A stretch of DNA of 6,670 nt from Oscillospiraceae bacterium (lineage in GTDB: Bacteria; Bacillota; Clostridia; Oscillospirales; Oscillospiraceae), in contig JAGBGB010000311.1 in the NCBI GenBank assembly GCA_017936205.1, positions 1 through 6,670 on the forward strand, in the 5' to 3' direction. The notes under the pieces were generated by a model. The model was not told the origin of the DNA, did no database searches, and was given only the letters and a program-made list of their open reading frames with translations. Position 1 is the stretch's first letter. Every line of letters begins with the position of its first letter. Positions 1 through 5,069 of this stretch are shown piece by piece. Both the position numbers and the translations under genes were made by a program.

Positions 1-78
1 AAAGCATACGATATTATTGATGAATATGAATCTATTTATAATGAGGATTTAAGAGATATGAATAATGGATCTATATGA
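1..78 (+). CDS. 3' end of an unrecognised protein (partial)
   Basis: An open frame enters from the left edge and encodes 25 residues before TGA at 76-78, ending in DLRDMNNGSI. The visible tail is acidic and hydrophilic with no motif I recognise. It overlaps the next gene, which starts at 65, by 14 nt in another frame on the same strand, the kind of overlap seen between co-transcribed genes. Its base composition is as AT-rich as the next gene, unlike everything to the right. The piece is too short to assign a function, and it could be a chance open frame. Confidence 0.4.
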   Translation, partial: KAYDIIDEYESIYNEDLRDMNNGSI

Positions 79-304
79 GGAAATCCTTGCACAGTATGCT
101 TTGCGAAAAATAATTCATGAACAGCTATCGAAAAATGTTGCCTGTAGAATTGTTGAAGGAGAGTGCTATAATGCTCTAAAAAGAATCAAGACTATCATTG
201 AGGATGATAGCCTTGATGATGCAGAATGTTATAAAAAGGTGGAGGAATTTGTAAATACACTGGAAATATTAGGGAGCGATGGTGGAAATCGTCATGACTA
301 TTAA
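65..304 (+). CDS. Small conserved hypothetical protein, 79 aa
   Basis: A 79-residue, mostly charged and probably helical soluble protein with no signal peptide or membrane segment. The N-terminus (MDLYEEILAQ), the central stretch around residues 38-52 (ALKRIKTIIEDDSLDD) and the C-terminal GSDGGNRHDY match a pattern I recall from small hypothetical proteins of gut Clostridia that end in GSDGG.RHDF. No function is known to me and none should be inferred. The ATG at 65 lies inside the preceding frame; a weak purine-rich AAGAGA at 51-56 could serve as ribosome binding site. The stop at 302-304 overlaps the convergent Nudix gene's stop. The gene is AT-rich with frequent ATA, AAA and GAT codons, unlike its neighbours, so it may belong to a different (possibly mobile) block that continues left of the window. 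Confidence 0.65.
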   Translation: MDLYEEILAQYALRKIIHEQLSKNVACRIVEGECYNALKRIKTIIEDDSLDDAECYKKVEEFVNTLEILGSDGGNRHDY

Positions 305-765
305 ACAGCACGCCCGTTTAAGGCGGTGTAGACCAGTGTATCTCCCTCATAGCAGAGCTTCAGGGAGAAGAAGGGAACTCTCTGTTCCATAAGGGACAGG
401 AAGATCTTATCCCCCTCCCATTGGGGTAGCTTTGCAAAAAAGTCCTTGTCAACCCATTCAAGAGTCCCTTCGTCACAGTCAATGAGTTCTCCGCGGAAGC
501 CGGTGGCGTGGAACAGGTGCATATATTCGCCCTCCCATTTGTCAGATACAAAGGTCACAATGCCACAGTAGCGGTAGTCTGTCAGGGTCAGACCGGTTTC
601 CTCCTTGGCTTCCCGAAGCAGGCATTCTTCCGGGCTTTCGTTTTCTTCAAATTTGCCCCCAATGCCGATCCATTTGTCCTTGTTCAGATCGTTTTCCTTC
701 TTGACACGATGGAGGAGCAGATAGCAGTTGTCTTTTTCAATATAACATAGGGTGGTATTCTTCAT
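301..765 (-). CDS. Nudix hydrolase, MutT/8-oxo-dGTP diphosphatase-like
   Basis: A 154-residue cytoplasmic Nudix hydrolase. Such enzymes cleave nucleoside diphosphate-linked substrates; close relatives are usually annotated as 8-oxo-dGTP diphosphatases that clean the nucleotide pool, but the substrate cannot be read from sequence. The complete Nudix box G-x5-E-x7-REUxEExGU spans residues 37-59 (GGKFEENE, then REAKEETGL), with the metal-binding glutamates at 52, 55 and 56. KWIGIGGKF just before it and a late WEGDKIFLSL segment fit bacterial MutT-like members. Start choice: a GTG at 771 would leave almost no space after GGGAGG (773-778), whereas the ATG at 765 sits 7 nt from it, so I take 765. 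The upstream gene's TGA ends at 768, so only 2 nt separate the two genes and they are probably co-translated. No clear terminator follows; its stop overlaps the convergent gene's stop. Confidence 0.9.
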   Translation of the reverse strand: MKNTTLCYIEKDNCYLLLHRVKKENDLNKDKWIGIGGKFEENESPEECLLREAKEETGLTLTDYRYCGIVTFVSDKWEGEYMHLFHATGFRGELIDCDEGTLEWVDKDFFAKLPQWEGDKIFLSLMEQRVPFFSLKLCYEGDTLVYTALNGRAV

Positions 766-767
766 GG

Positions 768-1163
768 TCACACCTCCCGGAAAATCAGCTCATCATAGCC
801 GGTTTCTTCGTCAAATTCTACACCGATGCTCCAAGCATCCAATACACCTATGACTAACTCGCAGGTGGTGTTAATGATGCAGCCTTCCACCAGATGACCT
901 CCCACAGTAGACAGATCTTCTTTGGAGAGGGCAAGGTGCAGATGACAGCGGTTCTCACTGACCGTGCCGTTGAGACTGACAATCTCACAGTGCTCCGTCA
1001 CAGAGCGAATGTTCACTCCGCTTGCATCCCGTAGCCGTCCTTGAGAAATGCAGCCTACGGCAGACAGCACAACACCGGCTCGGATCTGATACTCCTTCGC
1101 CAGTGCACGGATGCTTAAGAGCAGATCCTCGCCTCTGCGGAGTCGTTTGCAAATGGTCTTCAT
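768..1163 (-). CDS. PPC/DUF296 domain protein, putative DNA-binding
   Basis: A 131-residue single-domain PPC (DUF296) protein. The family includes the DNA-associated domain of plant AT-hook proteins and stand-alone bacterial and archaeal trimers, some of which bind a metal ion through conserved histidines. Those positions are visible here: His74 and His76 in CHLHLAL and His90 in GGHLVEGC; the family-typical end ETGYDELIF is also present (residues 120-128). There is no AT-hook, signal peptide or membrane segment. The function of stand-alone bacterial members is poorly defined; transcriptional regulation is often assumed but not shown by this sequence. The start at 1163 is well supported by AAAGGAGGTT about 5 nt upstream. 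It is the first gene of a pair with the Nudix gene. The short upstream gap (1164-1210) follows the terminator of the lipid operon, and I find no convincing promoter in it. Confidence 0.85.
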   Translation of the reverse strand: MKTICKRLRRGEDLLLSIRALAKEYQIRAGVVLSAVGCISQGRLRDASGVNIRSVTEHCEIVSLNGTVSENRCHLHLALSKEDLSTVGGHLVEGCIINTTCELVIGVLDAWSIGVEFDEETGYDELIFREV

Positions 1164-1210
1164 AGGAACCTCCTTTTGCCCATATCGGGGCTTAATAGGG
1201 ATCGTAGTTT

Positions 1211-1253
1211 AAAAAGTGTGCTGTCTCTCATGGGTTGCATTGGAGACAGCACA
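1211..1253 (-). terminator. Rho-independent terminator of the lipid operon
   Basis: A perfect 11-bp inverted repeat (1217-1227 with 1243-1253, containing GTGCTGTCTC/GAGACAGCAC) with a 15-nt loop. Read on the minus strand it is followed by C and five T (1215-1211). It begins 7 nt past the lipid kinase stop codon at 1260 and separates that operon from the PPC/Nudix pair. The loop is longer than usual, but stem and T-tract fit an intrinsic terminator. Confidence 0.85.
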
Positions 1254-1259
1254 GAAAGA

Positions 1260-2153
1260 TTATTCTTGTTTCAAGATCATTGTCACTGCACTGTGGAGAT
1301 TGGTTACGCTGCAGTGGGAAGAACCCTTCTCGTATTCGCCGTCCAGAGTCCAGTCCATGTCCTCCGGAGCTTCGATCTCAACGGAGGGGGTGGAAACCAG
1401 CGTGAGCATGGGGCTGTTGTAATCCTGGGTCTTCAGTGCCAGAATACAGTCGCTGAATTCCAAAGGAGTGCGAGGCTTCCGAACCAGCAGTAATTCAAAC
1501 AAACCGTCATTCATATCTACCAGTGCAGGATCCAAGGTCAGGATGCCGGCAACAGAGGTAGAATTGCTAATGGCACCAAAGATGTAATCATCTTCGTAAA
1601 CCTGCCCATCGTGAGCGGTAAATTTCAAATGTCGGCTGCGGATATGAGTAAATTCCTTTACGCCTGCCAATAGATAAGCGGTGTGTCCCAGAAGATTCTT
1701 TAAGCTCTGAGGTGTTGCATAGGAGGTGCGGGTAAAGGCACCGAAGGATGCAATATAAGAGAAGCAACGGTCATTAAACTTCCCGATATCCAGTGAATGA
1801 GGAGTTCCCTCCGCAATACTTGAGGCAGCAGCAAGAATACTCTTGGGAAGGTGGAGACTATTGGCAAAGTCATTGGTGCTTCCTGCAGGAATATAGCCAA
1901 TGGGAGTTTTTAGGTTTGCTGCATGGAGACCGGAGATCACCTCATTAAAGGTGCCGTCTCCTCCGATGCAAACCAGCAGATCATACTGTCCGCCTCGCTC
2001 AGCGGCAACGGCAGTTGCCTCTGCTCTGGCGGCGGTCATATGAACGCTGACCTCGTAATCAGCTCGGTTAAAAATGGAAATGATCTCAGCAAGATGAGCG
2101 TTAGCCTTCTTCTTGCCGGAACAGGGATTCATAATAATTAGCAGTTTTTTCAT
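1260..2153 (-). CDS. Diacylglycerol kinase family lipid kinase (DgkB/YegS/BmrU type)
   Basis: A 297-residue cytosolic or membrane-peripheral lipid kinase of the DAGK-catalytic family, which phosphorylates diacylglycerol or related lipids with ATP to give phosphatidic acid or its analogue. Visible motifs: NPCSGKKK at residues 9-16, the nucleotide-binding GGDGTFNEV at 64-72, the family signature PAGSTNDFA at 89-97, MNDGLFEL around 214-221, and the C-terminal LDGE at 270-273. Length is normal for the family. The frame is open back to 2225, but the ATG at 2153 is the natural start: it opens directly on the N-terminal beta strand MKKLLIIMNP and overlaps the upstream stop as ATGA. There is no strong ribosome binding site of its own, which suggests translational coupling to the phosphatidyltransferase gene. 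Pairing with a phosphatidylserine synthase favours diacylglycerol as substrate, but that is inference; YegS- or BmrU-like substrates cannot be excluded. Confidence 0.9.
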   Translation of the reverse strand: MKKLLIIMNPCSGKKKANAHLAEIISIFNRADYEVSVHMTAARAEATAVAAERGGQYDLLVCIGGDGTFNEVISGLHAANLKTPIGYIPAGSTNDFANSLHLPKSILAAASSIAEGTPHSLDIGKFNDRCFSYIASFGAFTRTSYATPQSLKNLLGHTAYLLAGVKEFTHIRSRHLKFTAHDGQVYEDDYIFGAISNSTSVAGILTLDPALVDMNDGLFELLLVRKPRTPLEFSDCILALKTQDYNSPMLTLVSTPSVEIEAPEDMDWTLDGEYEKGSSHCSVTNLHSAVTMILKQE

Positions 2154-2830
2154 TTCAGCACTAAACGGAGATAAACGATCAACAGTACAACTGCCATAGC
2201 AGCGCCGAAGATCAGGAGGAACCAAAGCTCTCTGGATCGAGGCTTACGAATTTGGAAGGGAGTAATAAAGGCAAGACCTGTAACTGCAGTCAGGGCACAC
2301 AGACCTATGCGGAAGCCGGTCTTCTGGAACAACTGCAGGAACAGAGAAATATGATCCTGCTTCATGCAGTAGACAGAGATCAAACAGAAAAAGAAGGGGA
2401 AAATCAGGGACGAACAGGTGATAGGCAGTCCGGAGTAGCTCTTGCGAACCTCGTCGGTATCCTTTTGTCGGAGCTCTTCTGTTACATTGTAGTATGCCAA
2501 ACGGATCACACCTGCCAGAACAAACAGGGCAGAAATGATATAGGCGTACCATCTGTGACCGCAGAGCTCAATGGTCATAGTAGCAGGAAGCGCACCGAAG
2601 GCAACCACATCCACCAGTGAGTCGATCTGGATGCCGAAGCTCTTTTCCTCTGCGGTTCGATTCTTCTTGGTACGGGCAACCTTTCCGTCAAACATATCAC
2701 AAAGACCACAGAACAGCAGGCAGAAGGTAGCAAGAATGGGGTGATCGCTGGTAACCAGCGCAATGCCTCCGATTGCAGAGACTAAGCTCATATATGTTAG
2801 AATGACGGTGTAATCGTAAAAGCCGATCAT
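2150..2830 (-). CDS. pssA: CDP-alcohol phosphatidyltransferase, likely phosphatidylserine synthase
   Basis: A 226-residue integral membrane enzyme expected to transfer the phosphatidyl group of CDP-diacylglycerol to serine, giving phosphatidylserine, the precursor of phosphatidylethanolamine. The CDP-alcohol signature is present: D48-G49-x2-A52-R53, then G66-x3-D70-x3-D74, with an extra Asp at 45. There are 12 residues between R53 and G66 rather than the more common 8-9. SYSGLPIT at 131-138 resembles the GLP motif of Gram-positive phosphatidylserine synthases. Hydrophobic segments lie near residues 8-27, 33-45, 76-90, 96-115, 138-157, 172-191 and 203-223. The frame is open to 2953, but the ATG at 2830 has AAAGGAGG 7 nt upstream and a promoter just beyond it, so 2830 is the start. 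It is followed by the lipid kinase gene with an ATGA overlap. Another alcohol acceptor (glycerophosphate or inositol) is possible but less likely. Confidence 0.85.
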   Translation of the reverse strand: MIGFYDYTVILTYMSLVSAIGGIALVTSDHPILATFCLLFCGLCDMFDGKVARTKKNRTAEEKSFGIQIDSLVDVVAFGALPATMTIELCGHRWYAYIISALFVLAGVIRLAYYNVTEELRQKDTDEVRKSYSGLPITCSSLIFPFFFCLISVYCMKQDHISLFLQLFQKTGFRIGLCALTAVTGLAFITPFQIRKPRSRELWFLLIFGAAMAVVLLIVYLRLVLK

Positions 2831-2866
2831 AGTGCGTCCTCCTTTGTGTTTATATCTTATTCCTCT

Positions 2867-2895
2867 ATTATCGTATATTTTGTGTGTTTCGTCAA
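2867..2895 (-). promoter_or_regulatory. Sigma-A promoter of the pssA-lipid kinase operon
   Basis: Read on the minus strand, TTGACG (2890-2895) and GATAAT (2867-2872) are separated by exactly 17 bp, each one base from consensus. The -10 box lies 36 nt before the ATG at 2830, leaving a leader of about 30 nt that contains AAAGGAGG. The box begins only 44 nt past the rsmE stop, so this operon can be transcribed independently of rsmE. Confidence 0.8.
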
Positions 2896-2939
2896 GTAGG
2901 AAAACGCAAATTATATGGGAAAATGTCGCAATATGAAGC

Positions 2940-3671
2940 TCAGAACTCACCAACTGCGTACATCAGTGCAGAGAGAGCGCACAGAGGGGCCGTTTCGCAG
3001 CGAAGGATTCGACTTCCGAGAGTGCAGATCTTCAAGCCGGCTGCCTGTGCCTGTTGGATCTCGGACTCCTCAAAACCACCCTCGGGCCCCGTAAGAATGG
3101 CAGCAGTGCGGAAGGGAGCAGCTTCGATGGCTTTGCGGAAGGTCAGCTGGTCTTCGTTTTCGTAGAAGCACACGGCGAGATCTGCCTGTGCAGCCTCCTG
3201 CACTGCGGCAGCATAGCTGGGCAGGGAACGAACCTTGGGGATCATGCCACGACGGGATTGTTCGGCTGCAGAGGCAGCGATCTTCTGCCAGCGATCCAGC
3301 TTCTTTGCCAGACTCTTATCATCCGGCTTGGATACACAACGGGCAGAAGGGAAGCATACAAGCTCATAAGCCCCCAGCTCCGTTGCCTTCTGGATCACAT
3401 GCTCAAATTTGTCCCCCTTGGACAATGCCATGTATATGGTGCAGTTGACCTTCGCTTCGCTATGAGAGGGATCTACACTGTGAACCACCAGACAGATCTG
3501 TCCATTGCTGACATCGGAGACTGTGCAGCGATAGTCTGTACCTGCACCATCGCAGACTGTGACTTCATCGCCGTTCTTCAGACGGAGTACCTTTCCGTGG
3601 GCAGCATTCTCTCCGGTCAGAACCATGAAGGACGGATTGATCTCTTCGGGACTTACAAAAAAACGGGGCAT
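2940..3671 (-). CDS. rsmE: 16S rRNA m3U1498 methyltransferase RsmE
   Basis: A 243-residue SPOUT-class, AdoMet-dependent methyltransferase that methylates N3 of U1498 in 16S rRNA of the small ribosomal subunit. The N-terminal beta-barrel RNA-binding part begins MPRFFV. The catalytic part follows: KGDKFEHVIQKATELG at residues 85-100, SAAEQSRRG at 134-142, the cofactor-loop motif TGPEGGF at 194-200 with following glutamates, and the trefoil-knot motif LGSRILRCETAPL at 218-230. Length is normal for the family. The ATG at 3671 is preceded by GGAGG at a 7-nt spacing. In many Firmicutes the gene follows prmA; here it has its own promoter and is divergent from a tRNA gene. No clear terminator lies between its stop and the pssA promoter, so readthrough into the lipid operon is possible. 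Confidence 0.95.
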   Translation of the reverse strand: MPRFFVSPEEINPSFMVLTGENAAHGKVLRLKNGDEVTVCDGAGTDYRCTVSDVSNGQICLVVHSVDPSHSEAKVNCTIYMALSKGDKFEHVIQKATELGAYELVCFPSARCVSKPDDKSLAKKLDRWQKIAASAAEQSRRGMIPKVRSLPSYAAAVQEAAQADLAVCFYENEDQLTFRKAIEAAPFRTAAILTGPEGGFEESEIQQAQAAGLKICTLGSRILRCETAPLCALSALMYAVGEF

Positions 3672-3704
3672 AAGGGTACCTCCAGCGATAGTTTCTTTTC
3701 ATAT

Positions 3705-3733
3705 ATTGTATCAGAGAAAAGAAATTTTCGCAA
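3705..3733 (-). promoter_or_regulatory. Promoter of rsmE
   Basis: On the minus strand TTGCGA (3728-3733) and TACAAT (3705-3710) are separated by 17 bp, matching 4/6 and 5/6 positions of the sigma-A consensus. The -10 box is 33 nt upstream of the rsmE ATG. Its -35 box lies 16 bp from the -35 box of the tRNA promoter on the other strand, so the two promoters are back to back. Confidence 0.7.
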
Positions 3734-3749
3734 GAGGTGAAAAAAGGTG

Positions 3750-3778
3750 TTGACAAATCCAAATTTTCGCTGTATAAT
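3750..3778 (+). promoter_or_regulatory. Consensus promoter of tRNA-Leu
   Basis: A perfect TTGACA (3750-3755) and a perfect TATAAT (3773-3778) with 17 bp between them. The mature tRNA begins 19 nt after the -10 box, so the 5' leader would be about 10-13 nt. Full-consensus elements of this kind are typical of stable-RNA genes. Confidence 0.92.
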
Positions 3779-3797
3779 AGCGGAGCAAACTGCATAT

Positions 3798-3882
3798 GCG
3801 AGTGTGCTGGAATCGGTAGACAGGCACGTTTGAGGGGCGTGTGGCAACAGTCGTGTGCGTTCAAGTCGCATCACTCGCACCA
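3798..3882 (+). tRNA. tRNA-Leu (anticodon GAG)
   Basis: An 85-nt class II tRNA with encoded CCA. The acceptor stem pairs GCGAGTG (3798-3804) with CACTCGC (3872-3878), 7 of 7, followed by discriminator A (3879) and CCA (3880-3882). The D-arm has CTG/CAG around a loop containing GGTAGA. The anticodon stem CACGT/GCGTG (one G-U pair) closes the 7-nt loop TTGAGGG, placing GAG at 3832-3834, which reads CUU/CUC leucine codons. A long variable arm of about 13 nt follows, as expected for leucine. The T-arm is GTGCG/CGCAT with loop TTCAAGT. No copy of the 3' end was seen elsewhere in the window, so there is no sign of an element integrated here. Confidence 0.97.
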
Positions 3883-3884
3883 AG

Positions 3885-3919
3885 AAACGACAACTTTCAT
3901 TTGAGAGTTGTCGTTTTTT
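3885..3919 (+). terminator. Rho-independent terminator after tRNA-Leu
   Basis: A 14-bp stem (3885-3898 with 3903-3916, including AACGACAACT and AGTTGTCGTT, one T-G pair) closes a 4-nt loop and merges into a run of six T (3914-3919). It starts 2 nt after the CCA end. The opposite strand also ends in a T-rich stretch (TTTCTT), so weak action in the other direction is possible. Confidence 0.93.
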
Positions 3920-3926
3920 GCCCATA

Positions 3927-3945
3927 TGCAGAATATAATTCTGCA
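3927..3945. repeat. Perfect 8-bp inverted repeat with 3-nt centre
   Basis: TGCAGAAT and ATTCTGCA flank ATA. No T-tract follows on either strand, so it is not a terminator. The centre contains a perfect TATAAT (3934-3939) on the plus strand, but the nearest -35-like sequence (TTGTCG at 3908) is 20 bp away inside the tRNA terminator. It could be an operator-like dyad or an RNA hairpin; its role is unknown. Confidence 0.45.
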
Positions 3946-4063
3946 AAAATTCTTGAAATTGCTCAGAAGCGGCAATGAGTGCTACAGAGAGCGGTATGCG
4001 GAATGTGCCCAAAGTATCTTTCTTTCGTATAAAATACCTTGATGTGAGGAACGAATCGTAATT

Positions 4064-4098
4064 GCGTCGCTTGTATTACAGGCGGCGCTTTTCTTTTT
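4064..4098 (+). terminator. Strong plus-strand terminator ahead of pstS
   Basis: An 11-bp stem (4064-4074 with 4078-4088, GCGTCGCTTGT and ACAGGCGGCGC, two T-G pairs) with the 3-nt loop ATT, followed by TTTTCTTTTT (4089-4098). The minus strand has no T-tract after it, so it acts rightward. The only known plus-strand gene upstream is the tRNA, which already has its own terminator. It therefore either insulates the pst operon or ends an unannotated transcript from 3920-4063. Confidence 0.85.
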
Positions 4099-4155
4099 AC
4101 TCCGATTTTACACCGATGTGGTTACAGATTTTACAGAATAGCGATAAAATATAAC
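4096..4155 (+). promoter_or_regulatory. Putative pst promoter with PhoP-box-like repeats
   Basis: Four direct hexamers match the Gram-positive PhoP box pattern TT(A/T/C)A(C/T)A or nearly so: TTTACT (4096-4101), TTTACA (4107-4112), GTTACA (4121-4126) and TTTACA (4130-4135), starting 11, 14 and 9 nt apart. Possible -10 boxes follow: TAAAAT (4145-4150) or TATAAC (4150-4155). No good TTGACA is present at the right distance, as expected for a promoter that needs an activator. Position directly ahead of pstS supports phosphate-starvation control by a PhoP/PhoB-type regulator. The irregular spacing and low complexity of the motif keep this tentative. Confidence 0.45.
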
Positions 4156-4213
4156 CGTAGTGGAGAATATGGACAAATAAATGCAAATAATAAAGCAAAA
4201 GGAGATTTTGAAA

Positions 4214-5014
4214 ATGAAAAAAATGATTCACTTACTCACAGTAACAGTTTTGCTCCTATGTGTGCTTACAGGTTGTGGCGGGAGCAAAGAAGCAGTTGCA
4301 ACGGATGGCTCTACCTCTATGAACAAGGTGATCGGTGCTTTGGGAGAAGCCTTTGAAGCTGACACCGGCATTACTGTAACCTATAACGCTACCGGCTCCG
4401 GTGCAGGGATCCAGGCAGTGCAGGAGGGCAGATGCGATATCGGTCTTGCAAGCCGCAATCTCAAGGACGAGGAAAAGGCAAAGGGCCTTGAAGGAACGAT
4501 CTTAGCCTATGATGGCATTGCGATAATTGTAAATCCGAACAACCCTGTTTCTGACCTCAATGTTGGAACTATTGCAAAGATCTTCACCGGCGAAATCAAG
4601 AACTGGAAGGAGCTTGGCGGCAACGATGCACAGATCGTGCTTATCGGTCGTGAGGCAGGCAGCGGTACAAGATATGGCTTTGAGTCCATTACGGGTACTG
4701 CAGACAAGTGTGACTACCGACAGGAGTTGACGTCCACCGGTGATGTTATCACCACCGTTGCAAGTAACCCTGCTGCGATCGGCTATGCGTCTCTTGCTTC
4801 TGTTAAGGATACAGTAAAGGCACTTACTGTAGGCGGAGTTGCCGCAAGTGAAGCAACGATTAAGGACGGCAGCTATGTGGTACAACGCCCCTTCGTTCTG
4901 GTAACCAAGACGGATGCTGCTCTCTCCGAAAGCGCTCAGAAGTTCTATGATTACATTACTTCCGAAGCGGCGAATCGGATCATCAGCGGTGCAGGCGTTG
5001 TTCCTGCAAACTAA
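4214..5014 (+). CDS. pstS: Phosphate-binding lipoprotein PstS
   Basis: A 266-residue substrate-binding protein of the high-affinity phosphate ABC transporter, anchored to the outer face of the membrane. The signal peptide is basic MKK plus a hydrophobic stretch ending in the lipobox LTGC; Cys21 would be lipidated. Phosphate-loop features follow: DGSTSMNKV at residues 31-39, NATGSGAGIQ at 58-67, GRCDIGLASR at 72-81, AYDGIAIIVNP at 98-108, FTGEIKNWKELGG at 124-136, and REAGSGTR at 146-153. The length fits the short Gram-positive PstS type. The frame opens at 4181, but the ATG at 4214 has AAAAGGAG 9 nt upstream and starts a proper signal peptide, so the 11-residue extension is rejected. It is the first gene of pstS-pstC-pstA, with a 55-nt gap before pstC. 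Confidence 0.95.
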   Translation: MKKMIHLLTVTVLLLCVLTGCGGSKEAVATDGSTSMNKVIGALGEAFEADTGITVTYNATGSGAGIQAVQEGRCDIGLASRNLKDEEKAKGLEGTILAYDGIAIIVNPNNPVSDLNVGTIAKIFTGEIKNWKELGGNDAQIVLIGREAGSGTRYGFESITGTADKCDYRQELTSTGDVITTVASNPAAIGYASLASVKDTVKALTVGGVAASEATIKDGSYVVQRPFVLVTKTDAALSESAQKFYDYITSEAANRIISGAGVVPAN

Positions 5015-5069
5015 GGACTCTAAGAGAGGGTGTGCAATTGCCGCCCCTTGCTCCCCTTGAGGTTAAACC

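Larger units (their letters stand above)
3920..4213. other. Spacer between tRNA-Leu and pstS
   Basis: About 290 nt with no recognised gene. In order it holds a perfect dyad (3927-3945), a 28-codon open frame on the plus strand (ATG 3975 to TAA 4061, beginning MSATESGMRN and ending KYLDVRNES), a strong plus-strand terminator, TTTACA-like repeats and the pstS leader. The small frame has no good ribosome binding site (only AGAAG before it), but its stop lies 2 nt before the terminator hairpin and its residue mix looks protein-like; it may be a gene relic, a tiny gene or chance. A 119-codon minus-strand frame crossing the tRNA (3653-4012) is spurious. Confidence 0.6.

Noticed and set aside
1164..1210. 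Promoter for the PPC/Nudix pair
   Set aside because: TATTAA and GATATG on the minus strand resemble -10 boxes, but none has a -35 match at an acceptable distance. A small GCCC/GGGC dyad at 1178-1191 is too short to interpret.
2910..2915. Perfect TATAAT on the minus strand (ATTATA on plus) upstream of pssA
   Set aside because: No -35 box lies at 16-18 bp; the nearby TTGACG/GATAAT pair is a much better promoter.
3054..3740. 228-codon plus-strand frame opposite rsmE
   Set aside because: It is antisense to a clear rsmE gene, covers the rsmE promoter and has no ribosome binding site or family motif.
3653..4012. 119-codon minus-strand open frame across the tRNA gene
   Set aside because: It runs antisense through the tRNA, its promoter and terminator, and reads as low-quality protein with no recognisable motif.
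4169..4213. Upstream starts for pstS (ATG at 4181, or a three-codon leader at 4169)
   Set aside because: Neither has a well-spaced ribosome binding site; the ATG at 4214 has one and begins a standard lipoprotein signal peptide.
5015..5069. Possible attenuator hairpin between pstS and pstC
   Set aside because: The GC-rich stretch with GCAATTGC and two CCCCTTG copies gives no continuous stem with a proper loop and no T-tract, so nothing can be claimed.
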